From assembly GCA_002414905.1 (NCBI GenBank), contig DIAY01000253.1:1-15620 (forward strand): 15,620 bases of DNA, given 5' to 3'. This DNA comes from Holophagales bacterium UBA5066 (lineage in GTDB: Bacteria > Acidobacteriota > Thermoanaerobaculia > UBA5066). Position 1 is the first letter of the stretch, and the number at the start of each line of letters is the position of its first letter. The notes beneath the pieces were generated by a model. The model saw only the letters and a program-made list of their open reading frames with translations, was not told the origin of the DNA and did no database searches. Below are positions 1 to 8,485 of this stretch, one piece after another. The translations under genes and the position numbers were made by a program.

Positions 1-1
1 G

Positions 2-3000
2 GAGCCCGATCCCGAGGTCGCCCGGTGGGGCGCGCGCTGGCGCCTGGCCCGCACGGCCCGGGAAGCGAAGGCTTCCTCCGAGTGGCTCCAGAGAGCGCGT
101 GACGCGGTCGTCCCCGTTCTCGAGGCGGCGGCGGTCGTCGGGACGATGCCGAACATTCCGGCCAACCGGCTCAGCTCGCAACTGGATCTGGGCGGACGTG
201 CGTTCACGGTCCAGGCGGGAGAGGCCACAGGAACGGTAGCCCTCTCGCTTGCGATGAGGGCCGTGCGCAGTGGAGAGCTCGACGCAGCGCTCGTCGGCGC
301 TGTCGACCTCTCCTGCGAGCGCGTCCACCGGAGCGCGATCGAGGCCCTTGAAAGCGGGGCAGCGCAGGTGCCCGGAGATGCGTGCGTGGTCCTCGTCGTC
401 AAGCGGCTGGAGGATGCCGAGCGGGACGGTGACCGGGTCTTCGCGTTGATCGAGGAGAAGAGAAGAAGCGCGGGAAGAGACGAAGGACAAGGACAAGGAC
501 AGGAACAGGGACAAGAGCGAGGAAAAGTCGGGCTGCCTCTCGACCTCGTCGGCGAAACGCCGGTGAGCCTCGTGCCGCGCTTCGGGCATTCCCACGCGGC
601 GTCAGACCTCGTCCACGTCGTCGCCGCCACCCTCAGCCTCCACCACCGCAGGCTCCCCGGGGGGAGGCCCTGGCTGCCGACCGGTCCTGCCGCCCGCAGT
701 GTGCGCGTCGGGGTCACGGACGGTCCGCTGATTCAGCTGACAGAAGCCGAGGGGCACGCGCGACGCGCCGAGGGCGATCCCCCGCGGCTGCGCGGATTCG
801 CGGGCGCCGATCGTGCGGCAGTGATCGACGCGCTCCGAGCCGGACGCGAGGGGCTCGGCGAGGCTGACGGCGCGCGACTCGTCTTCGTCGCGACGGACGG
901 TTCTCTCGAAAGCGTCCGGACGCGAGCGCTGGCACACCTCGAGACGGGTGCTCCCGCCGGTCCGGGAATCCACTTCCGCGAGCGGCCGATAAAGGGCGAG
1001 CTGGCCTTCGTCTTCGCCGGCGCCGGAGCGGCATATCGAGGCATGGGCCGCGATCTGGTCGAGCGGTTGCCGGGGCTCGCCGTCTCACTCGCGCGCCGCA
1101 GCCAGCGGTTGCCCGGTGCGCTCGCCTGGTCTTTTGGAAGCGACTCCCGGGAGCCGACGGTCCTCCAGCAGCTCTGGGGGGCCTCGGCGCTTTGCCAGCT
1201 CCACGCCGAGCTGACCCTGGGCCTCCTGGGCCTCACGCCTCACGCGTGGCTGGGCTATTCCTCGGGCGAGACGAACGCCCTTCTCGCCTCGGGAACCTGG
1301 ACCGATGCCGACGCGCTCGTTGCCGAAAGCGAGAGCTCGGGGATCTTCACCCGCGACCTCGGCGGGAGCTTCGCGGCGGTCGAAAGCGCGTGGGGCCGGC
1401 CGGTCCGCTGGGCATCCTGGACGATCCTCGCTCCCGTCGCCGACGTGACGGCCGCCCTGGCTCGCGAGGAGAGGGTTCACCTCGCGATCGTTCACGGCGA
1501 CGAGGACTGTGTCATCTCCGGCGACGAAGACGGATGCGCACGGGTCGTGGAGGCGCTGGGCCGGAGCCGCTGCCTGCGCCTCGGATACCCGCTCGCGGTG
1601 CACGTTCCCGAGCTCGACGTCGTCCGCGAGGAGTGGCTCTCGCTGCACCGAAGGACGACGACGCCTCCGTCGGCGCCGCCGTCGATGTCGTCGCGATTGC
1701 CCGCCCGCTTCTACACGAACGCCACGGGCCGGACCTACGTGCCGACCTCCGAAAGCTGCGCAGAGGCGATCCTCGGGCAGGCCAACCGGACGCTCGATCT
1801 GCGCCCGACGGTCCTCGGCGCCTGGGAGGACGGCGTCCGCGTCTTCATCGAGCACGGGCCACAGGCTGCCTGCGGACGATGGATCCGCGCGATCCTGGGC
1901 GAGCGCGAGGCGCTCGTCGTCAGCCTCGACCGGAAGGGACAGGGCCTCGAAGCAACCCTCGAAGCAATCGCGGCGCTCGTGGCCGCGGGAGTGCCGCTGC
2001 GCCCCGGGGCTTTCGAAGAGCTCGACGTTCTCCTGCGGGGATCGCCCTCTGCACCGTCGAGCGGCCGGAGCCTGACCTTCCCGGCGCACCTGCCCGAGAT
2101 CGTGCTTCCGGCCGTTCCGGAGCAGGGCGGCGCGTCCGATCCGACGGGCACGCGAGTCATGGCCCCGGCTCCGGCACTGCCGCCTGTTCTGGATGAAGAC
2201 TGGAGTGTCCGGCGCGATGTTCCTGTCGTTCAGGTCGCCGCGGAGCCTTCGTCCCGTCCCTCCATTCCGTCCGTCGTTCTCGAGGGCTTCCGCGCCCACT
2301 TCGCACAGGTTTCGCAGATCCAGCAGGACTACGTCCTCGCGCAGCAGGCCCTGCACGAGCGGTTCCTTTCGGGGCGCGGGACCGCGATGGAGACCTTCCT
2401 CCATGCGGCTCGCCTCGCGGGCGGGAGCGGGAGCGTTCAGGTGGCGCAGGCTCTGCTGGTGCCGCAGGCTCTGCCGGTGCCGCCCGCCGCTCCCGTCGCG
2501 ACGGCTCCGATTTCCGCCGCCGCGCGACCCGCTCCTGCCGTGACGGCCTCGATGCCCGCCGCGACGTCGCGGCGCGAAGGCGAGCCTGTCGGTCCGTGCT
2601 TCGACCGCCGCCAGCTCGAGATCCATGCCGGCGCCCGGATCTCGGAAATCTTCGGCCCCGCGTTCGCGCCGCAGGACCCATACGACCGTCAGGTCCGGAT
2701 GCCGCTTCCGCCGCTCCTCCTCGCGGACCGCGTCGTCGGCCTCGCGGCCGAGCCGGCGAGCATGGGCAAGGGAACGATCTGGACGGAGACCGACGTGACG
2801 TGGGACTCCTGGTACCTCCACCAGGGGTACATGCCGCCGGGTCTGATGATCGAGGCGGGCCAGGCCGACCTGATGCTCATCTCGTACCTCGGCGTCGACC
2901 TCTTGAACCGAGGTGAGCGTGTCTATCGGCTTCTCGGCTGCGAGCTGACGTGGCACGGCGACCTGCCGAACGCGGGCGACACGCTGCGATTCGGAATCCA

Positions 3001-6000
3001 CCTCGACGGCCACGCGGCGCAAGGCCCCGTGCGGCTCATGTTCTTCCACTACGACTGCACGAACGGCGATCGGCCCCAGCTCACGGTCCGCAAGGGACAG
3101 GCGGGTTTCTTCACCGACGCGGAGCTGGCCGAGTCCGCCGGCTGTCTCTGGAGCCCCGAGGAGCAGGCGATCGTCCCCGAGCCGCGCCTGGCGCCGCCCG
3201 CCGTCCGCTGCGGGAAGAGCCGCTTCGAGAGACGGGACCTCGAGGCGTTCGCGCGCGGCGACGCGTTTGCCTGCTTCGGCCCGGGCTTCGAGAAGGCGCA
3301 GACGCACACACGCAGCCCGCGCGTCCAGGAAGGGCGGATGCTTCTCCAGGATCGCGTCACGGACCTCGACCCGTCGGGCGGGCCGTGGGGCCGCGGCTAC
3401 CTGCGCGCCGAGCTCGACATCCGTCCGGACCTCTGGTTCTTCGACGGTCACTTCAAGAACGACCCGTGCATGCCCGGGACCCTGATGTTCGACGGGTGCC
3501 TTCAGGCGATGTCGTTCTACCTCGCGGCCCTCGGGTTCACCCTCCCGCGGGACGGCTGGCGGTTCCGCCCCGTCGCCGAGCTGCCTTACCAGCTCCAGTG
3601 TCGCGGCCAGGTCACGCCGTCCTCGCGTCGTCTCGTCACCGAGGTGTTCGTCGAAGAGGTCGTCGGAGGCCCGGTCCCCACGCTCTTCGCGGACCTCCTC
3701 TGCACGGTGGACGGCCTGAAGGCATTCCACGCGCGGCGGGTCGCTCTCGAGCTCGTCCCCGACTGGCCGCTCGAAGCGATGCCGGCCCTCCTCGCCGAGG
3801 CCTCCGCCGACACGCGGCCCACGGCCGAGGCCGACGGCTTCCGCTTCGACCAGGCGAGCCTTCTGGCCTGCGCGTGGGGGAAGCCGTCGAAGGCCTTCGG
3901 GCCAATCTACGAACGCTTCGACGGGCCGACGCGCGTGGCCCGGCTTCCGGGGCCGCCCTATCTCTTCATGAGCCGTGTGACGGAGGTTAACGGCGCGATC
4001 GGCGTGATGAAGCCGGGCGCGACGATGACCGTCGAGTACGACGTGCCGGCCGACGCCTGGTACTTTGACGAGAACGGCGCGCGCACCATGCCGTTCGCCG
4101 TCCTCCTCGAAGCGGCGCTCCAGCCGTGCGGCTGGCTCTCGAGCTACGTCGGCTCGGCCCTGAGCGTGAACGAGGAGCTCGGCTTCCGGAACCTCGACGG
4201 CACAGGGAAGCTTCTCGGAGAGGTCTTCCCCGATTCCGGCACGCTCACGACGCGCGTGAAGCTGAACAGCGTCTCGGCAACCGGGACGATGATCATCGAG
4301 TCGTTCGAGGTGACCTGCTCCGTGGAGGGGCGGCCGGTCTACGAGATGAAGACCGTCTTCGGCTTCTTCCCGCCCGCCGCGCTCGCGAGCCAGGCCGGGC
4401 TCCCGATTCCCGACGCCCAGCGCGAGATGCTGGAGAGGCCGAGCGACTTCCTCGTCGACCTGACGGAGCGACCGCCAGCCTTCTTCGACCCGAGCAGGCC
4501 GCGGCTCGCAGGCCCGATGCTCCTGATGCTCGACCGCGTCGACGGCCTCTGGCCCGAAGCGGGCAGGGCCGGCCTCGGGCAGATGCGGGCCGTCAAGGAC
4601 GTGGACGCCGGCGAGTGGTTCTTCAAGGCTCACTTTTTCCAGGACCCCGTGCAGCCCGGCTCCCTCGGAATCGAGGCGATGATCCAGGCGCTGCAGCTCT
4701 TCATGCTTCAGGCGGGAATGGACGAGGGAATCGTCGATCCTCGCTTCGAGGGCCTCGGGCTGGAGACGGCGCTGACGTGGAAATACCGCGGACAGGTCCT
4801 TCCTCACCACCGGACCGTCCACACGACGATCGAGATCACGGCGAAGGGCCGGGACGAACGGGGTGCGTGGGCCACCTGCGAGGCGAGTCTCTGGGCCGAC
4901 GGGCAGCGGATCTACGAGGCGACGAACCTCGGTATGAGGATCGTCCCGGGGCGACCGGGTGGCAGCCCGAATGCGGAAGAGATCGTCCTCGATCCGGAGC
5001 GCGACCGGTGGCTCCTCGACCACCGCCCGACCTGGACCGAGCCGGCGCTCCCGATGATGAGCATGGTGGACCTCCTGGCTCGCGGCTCGACGGGCGGCGG
5101 CCCCGTGACCGGCCTGCGCGATCTGCGCGTAAGCGGGTGGTTCCTCGTGGGCGAGCCGCGGCGCCTGCGGACCGAGGAGTCGGGCGGGTTGATCCGGCTC
5201 CTCTCTTCGACACCGGAAGGGGAAAAGGAAGTCGCGCGGGCGCGTGTGCTCCGCGGCGCGTACGCGGCGCGTCCCGACTCGCTTCCCGTCGCGCACGGTG
5301 CGGAGGTCCCGATCCCGTACGAGACCGGCGAGCTCTTTCACGGGCCGGCGTTCCAGGTTGCCGAGCGGCTCGTCATGGGAAGAGGCGAATCCTCCAGCGT
5401 GCTCCGCGCCGAAAGCGGCGTTCCCGTCGGCCTCCTGAACCCTGGTCTTCTCGACGGCGCAACGCACGGCATCCCGCATGCGGCGCTCCACACCTGGAAC
5501 GAGGCCTCCGATCCGGGCAAGGTCGCCTTCCCCGCGTTCATCCCCGAGATCGACTTCTTCGGGCCGACGCCGGTAGCGGGGACGATCCGGTGCGAGGTCC
5601 GCCAGCAGCCGTTCTTCGGAAGCCCCGACTACCCGGTCTTTCTCGTCCAGCTCATCGGGCCGGACGGCGTCTGGTGCCAGCTTCGCCTCGTCGAATCGTG
5701 CTTCCCCAAGGGGCCACTCGGCTCGGCGGATCCGGCCTCGCGCCGCGCCTTCCTGCGCGATCGGACTCCGGTCGAAGGGCTGCGCCTCTCGCGAGTCGAG
5801 GACGGCGTGACGATCCTGACCGACGCGGAGGTCGCGGCGACCGACTGGCTCCCCGGCACCGTCACGGCCCTCTACGGAACCCGCGACACTGCCGAGATCG
5901 CCCGTGCCGAGCACGCCGCCGCCGTGCACGGCCTTCACCCGGGGCGGGTGTTTGCGCAGCTCCCGCTCACCCGCTTCGACCTCGGCGTGGAACGTGAAGG

Positions 6001-6988
6001 CGCCGAGGTGCGTGTCTCGGGCGACGGCCGCGGAAGCCTCGACCTCTCACCGGTCCGAGAGTTCTGGACGCGCTGGTTCGACCGCGGACCGTGGCCCGTC
6101 GAGGACCTCTACTACGGGCTGCTCAGCCGCTTCGTCGATCGCGTCGTCGTCGAAGACCCGGCCGCGTACGCGGCTCTGCGCGGCCGGAGCGTCCTCTACC
6201 TCGCGAACCACCAGACCGGCGTCGAGTCGCTCCTCTTCTCGATCGTCGCCTCGGCGCTGAACGAGATCCCGACCGTCACGCTCGCCAAGATCGAGCACAA
6301 GGAGACCTGGCTCGGGAGGCTCATCGCACACGCGTTCTCTTATCCGGGCGTGACTGACCCGCGCGTGATGACCTTCTTCGACCGCGAGGACAAGTCGAGC
6401 CTCGTCCGCGTCATCGGCGAGCTGGCCGCCGAGATGAAAGGACCGGGGCGTTCCGTCATGGTCCACGTCGAGGGGACCCGCTCCCTGAGCTGCCGCACGC
6501 CGGTCGAGAAGATGAGCGGCGCGTTCATCGACATGGCTCTCGCGGTCGGCGCTCCCGTCGTCCCGGTGAGGTTCGCCGGCGGACTCCCGGTCGAGCCGGT
6601 CGAGGCGCGCCTCGAATTTCCGCTCGGGATGGGGCGGCAGGAGATCCACCTCGGAAGGCCGATCCTCCCGGAGCGTCTCGCCGGCCTCCACTACGGCGCC
6701 CGCAAGGAGCTCGTCGTCTCGGCGATCAACGGCCTCGGCGTCCCGAACGCGCTGGAAGAGCCTCTCCCGGCAGATTCGGTCTTCGACGAGCGGGTCCGCG
6801 CGTGGCAATTCGCGCGCGGCGTCTCCCACGAGCACGCGACGCTGCGCGAGATCCTCGCGGAGCGGACCTCACCCGGCGACGAGGTCTGCCGGCTCCTCGC
6901 GGCGCCGTCCGCCACCTCCCTCGCCGGGGACGACAGTCCGGAGGGACGGTGGCTCCTGGAGCTGGGCCGGAGGCTGCTGGGAAGGTAA
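2..6988 (+). CDS. pfaC: PUFA synthase subunit Pfa3/PfaC-like, 5'-truncated by window edge
   Basis: Iterative fatty acid/polyketide megasynthase subunit, open to the left edge. Domains by nucleotide position: end of a chain-length-factor-like ketosynthase (2-~420, with Glu at 221 where ketosynthases have the catalytic Cys); acyltransferase (~1000-1990, nucleophile Ser at 1259 in GYSSGE); Ala/Pro-rich and helical linker (~2030-2590); FabA-like hotdogs at ~2597-3130, ~3230-3780, ~3836-4385 and ~4470-4960; PKS-type dehydratase-like region (~4985-5720, His 5021, Asp 5453); acylglycerolphosphate acyltransferase-like domain (~6040-6780, NHQTGVE and EGTR motifs). Hotdogs 2 and 4 keep the FabA His/acid pair 14 residues apart (His 3449/Asp 3491; His 4631/Glu 4673). 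Hotdogs 1 and 3 do not, as in paired dehydratase didomains. In the family this subunit dehydrates and elongates acyl chains, and the terminal domain may pass product to lysophospholipid. An AT and AGPAT fused to the CLF/DH subunit matches what I recall of myxobacterial Pfa3. A PUFA product is inferred. Confidence 0.9.
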   Translation, partial: EPDPEVARWGARWRLARTAREAKASSEWLQRARDAVVPVLEAAAVVGTMPNIPANRLSSQLDLGGRAFTVQAGEATGTVALSLAMRAVRSGELDAALVGAVDLSCERVHRSAIEALESGAAQVPGDACVVLVVKRLEDAERDGDRVFALIEEKRRSAGRDEGQGQGQEQGQERGKVGLPLDLVGETPVSLVPRFGHSHAASDLVHVVAATLSLHHRRLPGGRPWLPTGPAARSVRVGVTDGPLIQLTEAEGHARRAEGDPPRLRGFAGADRAAVIDALRAGREGLGEADGARLVFVATDGSLESVRTRALAHLETGAPAGPGIHFRERPIKGELAFVFAGAGAAYRGMGRDLVERLPGLAVSLARRSQRLPGALAWSFGSDSREPTVLQQLWGASALCQLHAELTLGLLGLTPHAWLGYSSGETNALLASGTWTDADALVAESESSGIFTRDLGGSFAAVESAWGRPVRWASWTILAPVADVTAALAREERVHLAIVHGDEDCVISGDEDGCARVVEALGRSRCLRLGYPLAVHVPELDVVREEWLSLHRRTTTPPSAPPSMSSRLPARFYTNATGRTYVPTSESCAEAILGQANRTLDLRPTVLGAWEDGVRVFIEHGPQAACGRWIRAILGEREALVVSLDRKGQGLEATLEAIAALVAAGVPLRPGAFEELDVLLRGSPSAPSSGRSLTFPAHLPEIVLPAVPEQGGASDPTGTRVMAPAPALPPVLDEDWSVRRDVPVVQVAAEPSSRPSIPSVVLEGFRAHFAQVSQIQQDYVLAQQALHERFLSGRGTAMETFLHAARLAGGSGSVQVAQALLVPQALPVPPAAPVATAPISAAARPAPAVTASMPAATSRREGEPVGPCFDRRQLEIHAGARISEIFGPAFAPQDPYDRQVRMPLPPLLLADRVVGLAAEPASMGKGTIWTETDVTWDSWYLHQGYMPPGLMIEAGQADLMLISYLGVDLLNRGERVYRLLGCELTWHGDLPNAGDTLRFGIHLDGHAAQGPVRLMFFHYDCTNGDRPQLTVRKGQAGFFTDAELAESAGCLWSPEEQAIVPEPRLAPPAVRCGKSRFERRDLEAFARGDAFACFGPGFEKAQTHTRSPRVQEGRMLLQDRVTDLDPSGGPWGRGYLRAELDIRPDLWFFDGHFKNDPCMPGTLMFDGCLQAMSFYLAALGFTLPRDGWRFRPVAELPYQLQCRGQVTPSSRRLVTEVFVEEVVGGPVPTLFADLLCTVDGLKAFHARRVALELVPDWPLEAMPALLAEASADTRPTAEADGFRFDQASLLACAWGKPSKAFGPIYERFDGPTRVARLPGPPYLFMSRVTEVNGAIGVMKPGATMTVEYDVPADAWYFDENGARTMPFAVLLEAALQPCGWLSSYVGSALSVNEELGFRNLDGTGKLLGEVFPDSGTLTTRVKLNSVSATGTMIIESFEVTCSVEGRPVYEMKTVFGFFPPAALASQAGLPIPDAQREMLERPSDFLVDLTERPPAFFDPSRPRLAGPMLLMLDRVDGLWPEAGRAGLGQMRAVKDVDAGEWFFKAHFFQDPVQPGSLGIEAMIQALQLFMLQAGMDEGIVDPRFEGLGLETALTWKYRGQVLPHHRTVHTTIEITAKGRDERGAWATCEASLWADGQRIYEATNLGMRIVPGRPGGSPNAEEIVLDPERDRWLLDHRPTWTEPALPMMSMVDLLARGSTGGGPVTGLRDLRVSGWFLVGEPRRLRTEESGGLIRLLSSTPEGEKEVARARVLRGAYAARPDSLPVAHGAEVPIPYETGELFHGPAFQVAERLVMGRGESSSVLRAESGVPVGLLNPGLLDGATHGIPHAALHTWNEASDPGKVAFPAFIPEIDFFGPTPVAGTIRCEVRQQPFFGSPDYPVFLVQLIGPDGVWCQLRLVESCFPKGPLGSADPASRRAFLRDRTPVEGLRLSRVEDGVTILTDAEVAATDWLPGTVTALYGTRDTAEIARAEHAAAVHGLHPGRVFAQLPLTRFDLGVEREGAEVRVSGDGRGSLDLSPVREFWTRWFDRGPWPVEDLYYGLLSRFVDRVVVEDPAAYAALRGRSVLYLANHQTGVESLLFSIVASALNEIPTVTLAKIEHKETWLGRLIAHAFSYPGVTDPRVMTFFDREDKSSLVRVIGELAAEMKGPGRSVMVHVEGTRSLSCRTPVEKMSGAFIDMALAVGAPVVPVRFAGGLPVEPVEARLEFPLGMGRQEIHLGRPILPERLAGLHYGARKELVVSAINGLGVPNALEEPLPADSVFDERVRAWQFARGVSHEHATLREILAERTSPGDEVCRLLAAPSATSLAGDDSPEGRWLLELGRRLLGR
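483..518 (+). repeat. Hexanucleotide repeat inside the synthase gene
   Basis: Six consecutive six-base units, three perfect (aaggac) and three degenerate. They encode a Gly/Gln/Glu-rich low-complexity stretch just after the chain-length-factor-like domain. The repeat keeps the frame, so changes in copy number would only lengthen or shorten an interdomain linker. Confidence 0.75.
2446..2481 (+). repeat. Two-copy 18-base tandem repeat in the Ala/Pro linker
   Basis: Two adjacent 18-base copies differ at one base and encode QALLVP and QALPVP. They sit in the flexible Ala/Pro-rich linker between the acyltransferase and the first hotdog, and look like a local in-frame duplication. Confidence 0.75.
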
Positions 6989-7043
6989 GCCCCGTGCTCT
7001 CCTCTGTCCGGGGGTGCGTCGCGCGGTGCATCATGGCGGGGGT

Positions 7044-7982
7044 ATGCGCCGTCTCGCCGTCGTCCACCACCGCCACGAAGAATGGGTCACCGCGCTGGGC
7101 GAGGCCGAGAGCCGCGTCGAGATCCGTGGCTTTCACCCGCGCGACCCGCTCGACGACTCCTGGCTCGCTTCCGCGGAGGGACTCTTCGTCTGGAGAGTCC
7201 CGGACGGACTGATCGCGCGGATTCCCCGGCTCGCCTGGATCCAGAGCGCCGGCGCGGGAGTCGACCACCTGCTCGCCGAGCCCTCCATTCCGACGGAGCT
7301 GCCGATCACCCGGGCCGACGGGCAGTTCGGGCTATGGATGGCGCGCTACGTCGTCGCCCATCTCCTCGCGGCCACCCAGCGACTGGACGAGTGCCGCAAG
7401 GCTCAGCAGGAGCACCGGTGGGCGCCAGCGCTCCACCCCGAGGACCTGACCGGCCGGACGGCGCTCGTCCTCGGCTTCGGCCGCATCGGGAGGCAGATCG
7501 GCCGCGCCCTGCGCGAGATCGGGCTCGATGTCCACGGTTTCGTCCGCACTCCCCGCCCCGACGCCGAGTTCCCGCTCCGCGGCGCTCCCGAGCTCGAGGC
7601 CTGGCTCCCGCGCGCCCGCGTCCTCGTGCTCTGCGCCCCCCTCACTCCGGAGACTCTGGGCATGGTGGACGCCAGGCTCCTTTCCGCAGGCCACGCGCGC
7701 CTCGTCCTCGTGAACGTCGCACGCGGAGCGCTCGTCGTCACTACCGACCTTCTCGCGGCCCTCGACTCCGGCCGCCTCGAGCGGGCCGTCCTGGACGTCT
7801 TCACCGAAGAGCCGCTCCCTCCGGACTCACCCCTCTGGAGCCACCCGAAGGTCGTCGTCACCCCGCACCACTCCGGCCCTTCGACGCCACGCGCGATGGT
7901 CCCCGACGTCCTCGAGAATCTGCGGCGGTTCGCGGAAGGCCGGCCCGTCGTCGACGCGGTCGACCGGACCCGCGGGTACTGA
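7044..7982 (+). CDS. D-2-hydroxyacid dehydrogenase, NAD(P)-dependent
   Basis: Predicted 312-residue cytosolic oxidoreductase that interconverts 2-oxoacids and D-2-hydroxyacids. The Rossmann motif is G144-F-G-R-I-G149. The catalytic set of the family is present: Arg227 in NVARGA, Glu256 in TEEPLP and His275 in TPHHSG. The length and the split catalytic domain (residues ~1-90 and ~280-312) around a central nucleotide-binding domain fit the family, nearest by eye to glyoxylate/hydroxypyruvate reductases of the GhrA sort. The substrate cannot be told from sequence. An in-frame GTG at 7014 would add ten residues. I prefer the ATG at 7044 because MRRLAVV opens the first beta strand, although the G-rich stretch before it lies unusually close. 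It starts 55 bases after the synthase gene on the same strand, so co-transcription is possible but a shared role is not shown. Confidence 0.88.
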   Translation: MRRLAVVHHRHEEWVTALGEAESRVEIRGFHPRDPLDDSWLASAEGLFVWRVPDGLIARIPRLAWIQSAGAGVDHLLAEPSIPTELPITRADGQFGLWMARYVVAHLLAATQRLDECRKAQQEHRWAPALHPEDLTGRTALVLGFGRIGRQIGRALREIGLDVHGFVRTPRPDAEFPLRGAPELEAWLPRARVLVLCAPLTPETLGMVDARLLSAGHARLVLVNVARGALVVTTDLLAALDSGRLERAVLDVFTEEPLPPDSPLWSHPKVVVTPHHSGPSTPRAMVPDVLENLRRFAEGRPVVDAVDRTRGY

Positions 7983-7986
7983 GGAA

Positions 7987-8004
7987 GGCGGCTCGCAGGC
8001 CGCC
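7987..8004. terminator. Candidate bidirectional terminator hairpin
   Basis: A 6-base-pair GC stem (ggcggc/gccgcc) with a 6-base loop lies in the 44-base gap between two convergent genes. There is no clear T tract on either side, so it is only a candidate. Confidence 0.35.
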
Positions 8005-8026
8005 CGGTCCATTCCTTAACGGCGCG

Positions 8027-8482
8027 TCAGCGGCTGAAGAAGCCGCGGTCGAAGAAGAAGAGGAGCGCCGTGATCTGCCGGCGGTCGTCAAAGGAAGCGC
8101 AGCAGGGGGACGCGCTGCCCCAGATCGAGCCGTTCCGGCGGATCGCGCCGCCGTCCTCGATTCGGCCGATGATCGTCCCGCCGCGGCGGAGCGTGCCGTC
8201 CTTCTCGACGCGACCGGCGATCGAGCCGCCGTCGCGGATCGCTCCGTCCCCCTCGACGCGTCCCGCGATCGAGCCGCCGACGCGGACGGACCCGTCCTGC
8301 TCGATCTTGCCGACGATCCTCCCGTCGATCCTCACCTCTCCTCCGCTCTCGATCCGCGCCCAGTGGCTCCCGCCCTTCCGGACGTCGACGTCGTCCGCGG
8401 CGACGGCGGTGAAGGCGACGAGACCCACGAGGAGGGCGACGAGGATCGCTGCGGGGAGGACCAGGCGGGGACGAGTTTTCAT
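8027..8482 (-). CDS. Small exported repeat protein, predicted beta-repeat fold
   Basis: 151-residue protein of unknown function. Residues 1-28 form a signal peptide (Lys/Arg, hydrophobic core, AVA-type cleavage site). Residues 33-128 are six 16-residue repeats with the pattern [I/V]R-x-GG-[S/T]-I-x-G-[R/K]-[I/V]-E-x-[D/G]-G, one beta turn after another. This resembles the 5-fold beta-flower type of repeat protein as I remember it; that family link is tentative. The last repeat decays into a Cys-Cys pair and a hydrophobic, Phe-rich tail. The reading frame is open upstream as far as 8857, but the signal peptide fixes the ATG at 8482. The upstream frame encodes a broken flotillin piece. An AGGAG lies 15 bases before the start, which is too far to be convincing. 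It converges on the hydroxyacid dehydrogenase gene. Confidence 0.72.
   Translation of the reverse strand: MKTRPRLVLPAAILVALLVGLVAFTAVAADDVDVRKGGSHWARIESGGEVRIDGRIVGKIEQDGSVRVGGSIAGRVEGDGAIRDGGSIAGRVEKDGTLRRGGTIIGRIEDGGAIRRNGSIWGSASPCCASFDDRRQITALLFFFDRGFFSR
8099..8386 (-). repeat. Six 48-base coding repeats
   Basis: Six in-frame 48-base units encode the 16-residue repeats of the exported protein (first unit DVRKGGSHWARIESGG, last unit AIRRNGSIWGSASPCC). The middle three units are the most alike, each carrying GG followed by S/T-I-x-G-R-[I/V]-E. Confidence 0.8.
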
Positions 8483-8485
8483 GAG

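Noticed and set aside
1085..5938. A 1617-codon open frame on the minus strand, antisense to the synthase gene
   Set aside because: It is rich in Arg, Glu, Ala and Gly with no recognisable domain. The plus strand encodes clear enzyme domains throughout, so this is a by-product of GC-rich codon use.
4126..5997. A 623-codon plus-strand frame inside the synthase gene
   Set aside because: Arg/Pro-rich, motif-free shadow of the hotdog and PKS-type dehydratase coding sequence.
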